Shown piece after piece: positions 56,465 to 64,000 of a DNA stretch of 64,000 nucleotides; position 1 is the stretch's first letter; each line of letters starts with the position of its first letter. This DNA is from Arachnomyces sp. PD_36. Its lineage: Eukaryota; Ascomycota; Eurotiomycetes; Onygenales; Arachnomycetaceae. Under the pieces are notes generated by a model. The model was not told where the DNA came from. It saw only the letters and a list, made by a program, of their open reading frames with translations, and made no database searches. A program made the translations under genes and the position numbers. Location: contig JANTQE010000006.1 of the NCBI GenBank assembly GCA_032988195.1, positions 248,001-312,000 on the forward strand, given 5' to 3'.

Positions 56465-58590
56465 TCACTTTCTCTTCCTGGCCGAACCTGCCTCCGCCTT
56501 CTTCCCAGACGCTGTGGCAGCTGGCTTCTTATCAGCTTTCTCAGGCGTCTCAATAGCCTTGGGTTCTTGATCCTTTTTCTCTTCCTCTTCCTCGTCATCT
56601 CCACCCTGTCCAAACTCATTAACACGCTTGTAATCAACCTTGTATTTCCAGCTCTGGTAAACCCAGATGAAGAAAATTACATCATCTCGAAGGGTTGCGA
56701 GTCTGTGAAGTGTGGGCATCTTGATGGTGAACGCGAAGAGATCGTCGATAAATGTATTGAGGAACTTGTAGGTCAGCGCCTTACCCGGCATATGTGCGAC
56801 GGACTAAATAAGTATAATTGTCAGAATCAAGACCTATCCACGAGATGTGCAGTTGAAAGATAGGGATTACTAACCTTGAGGCGGTAGTTGATATACAAGC
56901 TGGGAACCATCATAAGGAAGCCGTACGCATAGACACTCCCCACAAGTGTCTCGATAACGTATGAGTACCATGATTTATGACTCTCATAGACAAGGCTGTA
57001 AACCGCATATCCCCCAAGGAGAGGGACGGCAACGATGTAAAGCCACTTGAATGCAATCTCATCGTACTCCTTAGTCTTTTGCTCTGTTTCGCTAAGCTTG
57101 TGCTTGTCTTCGAACACAATATGATAAGGGAGCCACGAGAGGTAGGAACCTGGGCGAGGACGCCTAACGCGGACATCGACGGTCTTGGTGATCTTCCACG
57201 CTTCGAGAAGCATGCCAAATCCTTGGCCAGCGAGAATCATCCAGGAAGTGCCCTCACTGTTATCTAAGAGATAGAGGAAGATAACTGCCTGCATGAATAC
57301 ATTCGCAAGAATAGTACGCACAGACGTGCCTACGACATCCTTCTTTTGACGCCAATGTGACTAAGGGATGTGGTAAGTATCTACTGATCATAGACTAGCA
57401 AATCGAGCGCTGAATAGTACTTACGATATCATTCTTGAAAGCAAGAGCCTCAAAAAGCATGTGTAAAACAGTAACTATGCCAGTTGTTGTTAGTAGGTAG
57501 ATGTTTGTATCAAGTAAGACCTCCTTGAAAGTCTCAAGTTCGCTTCCATCGCTACCAGCGGGCATTGGGCCACCGCTAGCTGCTTGTCTCTGCGTCTGCT
57601 TCATGCCTTCGTCCATGGTCGCATATATGTTGAATTTCCAATTTTTCATGTTGTTCAGCGAGATACGAAGGGGCAAGGTCTCAACTGTCGAGTTAAGCTC
57701 CGTCATGTGGTTCCTTAGTTGCCAGAAGCTGTTGAGAAACAGGATTGGGTAGTACCATCCGTTCTGGCCGGTGGTATCCCTGGCTCCGGTGCTTTCGAGT
57801 TGAACATACTGGCGAACTGCTGGGTGAACAGTTTGGTAGTTGATGGTTCCGGAATCTGGGATCACTGAAACGGTGAAGTTGGGATGATAGTATGAAGCGA
57901 ACTGAACACCTTGGTTATTGTCCTCTTCATCTTCCTCTCCCTCTTCGTCTTCTTCTCCGGTACCAAGTAAGTTCCTCAACTTCGAGACCTTCTTCTTTGG
58001 CAGATATTGATTCAGTGGTCGAACAAAGTGGACAGCGCTAGACCTGCTGTAATCTTGAGCAGATGGATCAAGTTGCTGTCCAGCGAGCGCGACATAGAAA
58101 TGGGCCCAGAGTGTCCCATTGTTCTGCACCTCCTTGGGAACCTTGAAGGTGGTGTCAACTTCGCGACTGTCATCCCAGTCACCAATAGCAAAATTCTTCT
58201 CTTCGAAAACCAGTGAATCCGCAGGTAGGGAGCCAAGTGGAGGCATTCTCAGGTATGGAGAGGTGTAAATGCTGATATCCAAAGAGCTGTTTGTCGGCCA
58301 TATCGGCGCCACGTAGGTTGGGACATTTTGGTAGTTCTCAATGGCGCTTCTGTCTGGACGGTCCTCGAAAAAAGGGATGGATTTCGCCCCAGTCCCACCA
58401 GAACCCGCCTGCTTGTTGCCGGTGAATTGCGAGATGAGGAATTGGGCGAAAAGGAATATTCCCAAGCCCTGGATTAGGGATCTGAACACCGACTGCGACA
58501 ACGATTAGCATTAAATCCACAAGACATAGACAAGCCAGTACTCACACTCCCAGAGGACTCCTGCTCTCCTTGAGGCCTTGCTTCAGGCAT
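56465..58590 (-). CDS. CLPTM1-family multi-pass membrane protein
   Basis: CLPTM1 proteins are ER/Golgi multi-pass proteins; animal members control receptor export and lipid scrambling. Exons 58546-58590, 57425-58492, 56875-57360 and 56465-56803 encode 645 residues. A membrane segment at about residues 20-38 is followed by a large luminal domain with WAHFYVALAGQ, FASYYHPNFTVSVIPD and several Asn-X-Ser/Thr sites. Further membrane segments include one just before the 57425 junction and several in the third exon (YIVAVPLLGGYAVYSLVYE, VYAYGFLMMVPSLYINYRLK). The motif MPTLHRLATLRDDVIFFIWVYQ is a family signature. An acidic loop lies near residue 195. The cytosolic C-terminus is Glu/Lys-rich. Size and topology fit the family. 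Confidence 0.92.
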
Positions 58591-58923
58591 TTTGACGTAG
58601 GCTTGGTGAACAGAAAAGACCTTCTTTTCCTTTCGTCTCTTTCCTTGAATCTTTTCTTCACTAAAAAGTTCCTTCGAGATGAAGCCAGAGAAGCTTTGAA
58701 TGTCTTGGCGGTGCACCAGCTCGGAGCCCCCAGATTGGTCAGTGCTTTGCTATGACGAATGTACTTTCCCCCACATACAATTTACTATGGTTCAGAAAGT
58801 ACTTGGGCATGCGCGCGACGGTTTACTTTGCGACTGCCTTTGAATATAAAATTTCTACTACTCCGTGGGAAACGCGCCTACTGGTATTAGGCATGGATAC
58901 ACTGCCTTCCCTGTAGTCGCACC
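58591..58923. promoter_or_regulatory. Divergent promoter of CLPTM1 and SDR-like genes
   Basis: 333 bases between two starts; no specific site can be named. Confidence 0.4.
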
Positions 58924-60358
58924 ATGACGGACAATCCACCCTCGCCTGGTGCTTCCACCCACGGCCACTTCCCCGCTCACACGGGCCCACGAGTCTGGCT
59001 GCTTTCCTCCGGTGATTCCCCAATTGGACTCTCGATTGCGCGCCAAATCCTCGCTCATGGCGACTACGTGGTACTCGGGCTGGTTCCCCCAGACTTCGAT
59101 AGGGATGATTCCCGTAGCGCGGATTTCGATACGTTCATGGATGAGGTAGATAAGAATGTTGAGAATGGGTGGAAGGAAAGGCTTAGAGCGACTGTGCTGG
59201 ACGTAAGGTGTGGGTTATGATGCCAGCTTTGAGTCCTGTCTATTCTTATTTGGACAGGACGACGTTTTTCACCGGAATATAGAATCGTTGAAGACCATGT
59301 ATCGCTGATTCGCTTCAATTGACGACCAGAATGATGGGGAAATGCCAGGCAGCTACAGCAGGTGCCGTACACGCCTTCGGGAAAATTGACATATTGCTCT
59401 GTTGTACAAGTCAAGGTAAGCATCTTGCTTTCTGGGGGGCGATCTCTTCGTGGGACCTATCAATAATTGGTATAGCAATCATTGGCTCTGTCGAAGAGCT
59501 CGCTGTTTCACACCGGACGCAGACGCTCGTACGAGACCAGTTTGAGACGAATTACTTCGGGCCCGTGAATATAATGAAGGCAACTTTACCGCATATGCGA
59601 AAGCAGAAATCTGGACATATCATGGTCCTGGGCGGAATCAGTATGGTCCCCTTCCGGGCGAGGAGATGGCGACGGCTGATGATATATCCTTCGTATAGCG
59701 GGCCACATCGGCACACCAGGTCTGGGGGTCTACTGTGCCGCAGGATGGGCGTTAGAAGGATTCTGCGATGTATGAACAGCTAATTAACAGTACATTCCCC
59801 CCTTTCGCGGAGAATTGCTAACCCCATTTCAAGAGCATCGCCTACGAAATCGCTCCCTTCAACATAAAACTCACCATCCTCCAATGCAGCATCGAGATCG
59901 GAATCTTAACCAATCTAATAACCAGCGTCCCACCCATCCTCCCCGCCTACTCCCCCTCATCCAACAACGCCCCCCTCTTCCGAGGAATTATGAATACCCT
60001 CCTCTCCCGCCTCCCCATAAACGCTAACAAGAACCAGCAGACCCCTTCTCAGGGTGAAAGGCAAGAGGATAGTGGACCATTCGCAAGTGCGGATGTGGTC
60101 TCGTTCTATCCGCCTTTAAGTCCTGCTCATCTAGAGAATTTGACTGCGGAGACGGTACATGCTATTACTGCTATTGCGGGGCATGAGAATCCTCCTGCGC
60201 GACATATTGTGGGGCAAGAGGGAGTTGCGAGTGTGAAGGAGAAATTGAAGACGGTGAGCGAGGAGTTAGAGGATTTCATTGAGACGAGTTGTGCTGCTGA
60301 TATCAATTCGGATGGGTCTGTTGCTAGGGCTGTCAAGGAGGATTCGAGAGAAGAGTAA
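58924..60358 (+). CDS. Short-chain dehydrogenase homologue lacking the catalytic Ser and Lys
   Basis: Five exons (58924-59207, 59330-59415, 59476-59640, 59699-59769, 59834-60358) encode 376 residues with an SDR Rossmann fold. The nucleotide turn is SSGDSPIG (residues 28-35) instead of TGxxxGIG, and the NAG strand is replaced by LLCCTSQA. Asn in FETNYFGPVN is kept. The usual catalytic Ser position reads GGITG (Gly177), and the YxxxK motif reads YCAAG, so Tyr190 stays but Lys becomes Gly194. The surrounding WALEGFCDSIAYEIAPFNIK is otherwise well conserved. The C-terminus ends in a Lys/Glu-rich helix. It is probably not a normal oxidoreductase; it may bind a nucleotide or act as a partner. Splice sites are good and no frame break is seen, so it does not look like a pseudogene. 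Confidence 0.82.
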
Positions 60359-60663
60359 TAGCATCTAAAAATATTAACGATATCATTCTCCTATTCTTAA
60401 CTCCTATCGCTGATCGCAGCTTTATGTACACGTGAAGAACCAAAGGAACCGAATATTATCGTAACCCGGGAGCCCATGTACTAGCAGGAAACAACTCGCT
60501 GCCAATTTGCCCAACTTCGAGAAATATAAGAGACGACGAAATAAAAGAAAGCTGCCTATGAACTCCAGCGTATTCTAGCCCTAACCCCCCTTCATCAATC
60601 ATTTCCCGAAAAAGTTTCCTCCCACACTAAGGTGCGTATAAAATGGGTGTTCGATAGAATAGA
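60359..60663. other. Convergent 3' region between the SDR-like and Asx-homology genes
   Basis: 305 bases with AT-rich patches and no supported ORF. Confidence 0.4.
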
Positions 60664-62847
60664 TCATCTGCTCCTCACATACCAAGCCTGCCTCACCTCC
60701 CAAAGGTTACCCATGTCCTGGTTGTTCCTGAGACAGCGGAAATCTTTCCAAGCGTTTCCGTGAGATGGATTGGTGATTCTGCCGTCGATGGTGAGGATTT
60801 TTTTACAAAGAGTATTGGGCGAGAATACGTTTGTGAGGATGACGTCTGCGTTGGGGTCGGTAGGGTTAGTGTCTTTTACGGCGGCGTCGCCGTTGGTTGA
60901 CTTGGTTGGAGAAGCGTTATTCTCAGGTGCGGTGGCATCTGATGTGGTATTCTCAGGAACATCACTTTCGATTATGGGTATGTCCTGGGAAGTAGTCTGA
61001 GGAACAATGGTCTCTGGAGCAGCAGCCGCGGAGTCGGACCTTGTGTTCCCAACAACATCACTTTCGATTATGGGTATGTCCTGGGCAGTAGCCTGAGGAA
61101 CAATGGCCTCTGGAGCAGCAGCCGCGGAGTCGGATGGGATGTTGTTCCCAACAACATCACTTTCGATAATAGGCACATCGGATGTGGCAGATTGGGGAAT
61201 TTTACTCTCAATCGGGAGGTCTTGAGGTGTAGTCTCCGACGGAGTATTATCCTCGGCAATCTGAGGTGCACTGGTCATGGGAGTATCCTCTTTCGAGTCA
61301 GCGTTACCATCGGCAATTGGCGTGTCAGGAATATCGGTCGAAGTGGAAGATGGCTGAGCTGCATCAGGTTTGGGCTCGACGCTGGCTTCAGCTTGTCCTT
61401 CAGTTTCTGCGCTGGTACCATTCTCTATCTTAGTGGGTTCAATTTCAGATTTAACCTCCACTTCAGATTTCGGTTCCACGTCGGCCTGGTCGTTCTCTTC
61501 GGTAGCAGGTTGGTTACGAAGTTTTCGTTTTTTGACAACGGGCTGAGCTACCGGAGTTGCCGGAGTGGAAGATAGCTGAGCTGCATCAGGCTTGGGCTCG
61601 ACGCTGGCTTCAGCTTGTTTCTCAGTTTCTGTGCTGGTACCATTCTCTATTTTGGTGGGTTCAATTTCAGATTTAACTTCCACTTCGGATTTCGGTTCCG
61701 TGTCGGCCTGGTCATTCTCTTCGGTCGCAGGTTGGTTCCGGAGTTTTCGTTTTTTGACAACGGGCTGAGCTGCCGGAGTTGCCGGAGCTGCCGGGGATTC
61801 TATGATGGTTGGGTGGTCGTCAATGAGAAAAACCCGGTGTCCACCAGGGATAGCAAATGTTAGTCCTTTACTTTCGTTGGCGCTGATGATCTTGAGAGTC
61901 GATTCATTAGCTTGTGTTTATATCTAAACCCGAGAGGGAATCTGCAAGCTCACCTTGACCTCTTTTTCAAGAAGAATCCTCTCGCCGTCCTTAATGTAGA
62001 CCCGAGAAAACATCCACATATCGCCAGCCCTCACGACGTCATGGCGGATTAATTCTTCAAGTTTCACTAGATTGCTGTCACCAGTCTCCACATCCCACGA
62101 TAACTTTTGTTTCTGGCCCCAGAACTCTTCGTATTGCTCCTCCTTGAATTTGTCGAACTTTCCCAACGCACGCTCCTCCATCGCATCGGCTGCCTGGGCC
62201 TGCCATTCAGTGTCGTAGCGCCCGCTCTCCAAGTCAAACTGGAACCCTCGAACAGCATCGCGCCAATTGTTAGAGTACCTCAGAAATGACTGCGGCAGTG
62301 GTTCGATTTTGCGATCTGGGTCATCTGGATCAGGGCCAGGATCGGGGTGAACATGGGCAGGAAGTAAGCTGAGCAATTCCCTCTTCTCATCCTCGTCAAG
62401 GCATGTCCACGAATTGGGGTTGGCGAAGATTTTCTATATAGCAACGCGCATGTTTAGGTGGCGAGTACTGAGTTAGGAGCGGCAATAGACACTTACCACC
62501 AAATCCACGTCGATGATACGAGACTTCTTGCTCGTCGTCAATTGCTCCTCGCTCCACGGGTCCTTCTTCCCAGACCTGGCGGGCATGCGCCTCGACGTTT
62601 TCTTGCCGATTCCACCACTCATCGTCGGTTTCTTTTTCTCAGTTGCGGTGGGCGTCGGTGCAGGCGCTGCATCATGTACAGGAGGCGTAGAAGAAGCACC
62701 GGACTGACGGGTTCTGCAGCATTCTTAGATTCGACTCTTGACTGAAGGGTAACCATGCGATCACAGGTGAAGTCAAGCTTACTTAGCTGGTTTTTTGCCG
62801 CCCTTGACCGCCTTTGGTTTGGACTTTTGTTTTTGCTTTCGGGCCAT
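60664..62847 (-). CDS. Asx-homology (ASXH/DEUBAD) domain protein
   Basis: Asx-homology proteins work in chromatin; animal ASXL proteins activate the BAP1 histone H2A deubiquitinase. Exons 62783-62847, 62497-62713, 61954-62433 and 60664-61890 encode 662 residues. The N-terminus is Lys-rich (MARKQKQKSKPK), then the ASXH region runs from about residue 65 to 215 with DPWSEEQLTTSKKSRIIDVDLV, KIFANPNSWTCLDEDEKREL and LLSLLPAHV. The central region consists of internal repeats and is Glu/Pro/Thr-rich with KKRKLR basic patches. The last 60 residues (WKDFRCLRNNQDMGNLWEVRQAWYVR) look conserved and follow a possible second fold. No BAP1-like partner is in the window. The start is the first in-frame Met; the 62714 acceptor was chosen because it restores the frame. 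Confidence 0.85.
60961..61190 (-). repeat. Three tandem units of about 96-99 bases in the ASXH gene
   Basis: The string ATCACTTTCGAT starts at 60961, 61057 and 61156, giving periods of 96 and 99 bases. Two units are nearly complete and one is partial. They encode IPIIESDV followed by an Ala-rich linker and IVPQ. Confidence 0.9.
61343..61786 (-). repeat. Two tandem 222-base units in the ASXH gene
   Basis: Units 61343-61564 and 61565-61786 are nearly identical and encode 74 residues with PVVKKRKLRNQPATEENDQAD, then EVKSEIEPTKIENGTS and EASVEPKPDAAQ. The few base differences are mostly silent or conservative, so the duplication is recent and kept in frame. Confidence 0.9.
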
Positions 62848-63011
62848 TGTTATTCCGATGATATGGCCAAACAGGGATCAGAAGCTCTGGATCACGTAGA
62901 TCTGGCTTGATAAAGAAAGAGGCAGCTGTTTTCTTTCCTCACTGTCAACAAACTGGGAGATGAGGTAGAGAGTGAGAATAGTGAACAGGTCTCAGTTGGA
63001 AGTGTGCAAAT
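62848..63011. promoter_or_regulatory. Short divergent promoter of the ASXH gene and SEC22
   Basis: Only 164 bases separate the two starts, the shortest shared promoter in the window. Confidence 0.5.
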
Positions 63012-63956
63012 ATGGTGAAGTCCACCCAAATTGCAAGGCTTGATGGTATGTGTCGTTGAAAGCAAACGGATAGAGGAGAAAGAGAGGAAAGAGATGGAGG
63101 TGATGGGGGTTGTGGAGGTGATGAAGTAACAGAAGACTGACAGTTGAACTGAATTTAGGCCTCATGCTAGCTGCCTCCGTGGATGATGAACAGGTGATTT
63201 TGACTCTTCAATTTGCGCCGCCGCGCAAACAACCGAATTCGCGACACAATACTAACCCGAACAGGCGGAATCAGAGCTCGCCGAGATCAAACAGCAAGTC
63301 AAGCTGATCCTTCGCCAACTCAGTCGCAACTCTGAGCAGCAAGCCAGCATTGAGTCTGGACAGTATAACATCCAGTGAGTCCTTCCATACTGCCCCGGAT
63401 GCTACGACTTCCCTATAGGCTTACACCGAACTAGCTACATTATCAACGACGACGTCTGCTTCCTTTGCATATGCGATCGCTCCTACCCACGAAAACTCGC
63501 CTTCACCTATCTCGCAGACCTTTCTACCGAATTTACTACTACCTACCCCGCATCGCAATACCTATCAACGAGTCTCCGACCCTACGCCTTTGTCGAATTC
63601 GACACATTTATCCAGCGCACCAAGAAGACATACCAAGACAGTCGCGCATCGCAGAATCTAGATAAACTGAACGATGAACTCAAAGATGTGACGAAGGTTA
63701 TGACAAAGAATATCGAAGATCTGTTGTATCGTGGAGACAGCTTAGAGAGAATGGGGGAGATGTCCGGAAGATTAAGGGAGGACAGCAGGAAGTATAGGAA
63801 GGCTGCTGTCCGTATCAATTGGGAGTTGTTGGTAAAGCAGGTCAGTATATACCCTTATCTACCCCCCGTAGCTCAAGTCTAACCAGTTTATAGTACGGGC
63901 CCTTTGCTGCTGTGGGATTCATCGTCCTATTCTTCATCTATTTGCGCTTTTTCTGA
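63012..63956 (+). CDS. sec22: R-SNARE SEC22
   Basis: Sec22 drives vesicle fusion between ER and Golgi. Five exons (63012-63045, 63159-63193, 63265-63374, 63435-63840, 63894-63956) encode 215 residues, against 214 in yeast. The N-terminal longin domain reads VKSTQIARLDGLMLAASVDDE, then ICDRSYPRKLAFTYLADL and LRPYAFVEFDTFI. The SNARE motif at about residues 128-188 contains LKDVTKVMTKNIEDLLYRGD, with the zero-layer Arg. A C-terminal anchor FAAVGFIVLFFIYLRFF ends the protein. The first two exons are only 34 and 35 bases. The gene is complete and ends 44 bases before the window edge. Confidence 0.95.
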
Positions 63957-64000
63957 GTACCCTCATCTGTCTTCTAATGAATATTCTTTTATCAAGCGGC

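Noticed and set aside
58924..60358. SDR-like gene as a pseudogene
   Set aside because: All splice sites are good, the frame is open throughout and the core outside the catalytic residues is well conserved.
61192..61863. Plus-strand frames with Phe/Gly/Arg-rich repeats
   Set aside because: They are antisense shadows of the tandem repeats in the Asx-homology gene.

Overview
This is a window of nuclear DNA from a filamentous ascomycete (Pezizomycotina). The protein families fit this: HET-domain protein, long F-box protein with a fungal-type C-terminus, fungal NirK, fungal tuberin, Mis6, Laa1. So does the gene structure: most introns are 46-122 nt with GTRNGT-like donors, and several have CTAAC-like branch points. 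Protein similarity recalled from memory leans towards Eurotiomycetes, but I cannot fix the genus. All gene models were built by hand from splice sites and reading-frame continuity; no search was run.

Layout. Bases 1-5270 hold no gene I can support. 5270-9726 is a long pyrimidine-rich leader with upstream ORFs followed by a Puf3-type Pumilio protein. Then come tuberin TSC2 (-), exportin CSE1 (+), a mitochondrial GGQ release-factor-like protein (-), a small subunit of serine palmitoyltransferase (+), cytochrome oxidase assembly factor PET100 (-), peroxisomal enoyl-CoA isomerase ECI1 (+), eIF2 assembly factor CDC123 (-), Golgi tether subunit COG1 (+) and a small secreted protein (+). A 2.3 kb stretch without a gene, rich in inverted repeats, leads to a copper nitrite reductase (+). 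It is followed by an FMP32/MCUR1-like mitochondrial protein (+), an F-box protein (-), the very large HEAT protein LAA1 (-), a TACO1/YebC-family mitochondrial translation factor (+), the kinetochore protein Mis6/CENP-I (-), a HET-domain protein (+), a small Rossmann-like protein of unknown function (+), a CLPTM1-family membrane protein (-), a short-chain dehydrogenase homologue lacking active-site residues (+), an Asx-homology chromatin protein with internal duplications (-) and the R-SNARE SEC22 (+).

How the genes relate. Most are unrelated housekeeping genes. They are usually arranged head-to-head around shared promoters of about 0.16-0.8 kb and tail-to-tail with short 3' gaps. Several products are mitochondrial or affect mitochondria: GGQ factor, PET100, NirK, FMP32-like, TACO1-like and, by its RNA code, Puf3. 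The HET gene, its small neighbour and the NirK promoter region are the accessory-looking parts. I see no transposon, rRNA gene, tRNA gene or CRISPR array.

The most interesting signals are: a repeated 10-mer and nested hairpins upstream of nirK; an isolated perfect 16-bp inverted repeat at 31830-31887; the SDR homologue in which the catalytic Ser and Lys positions are Gly; the readable Puf3 RNA code (UGUANAUA) with matching octamers after PET100, ECI1 and COG1; the HET plus small Rossmann-like neighbour; and the tandem duplications in the Asx-homology protein.
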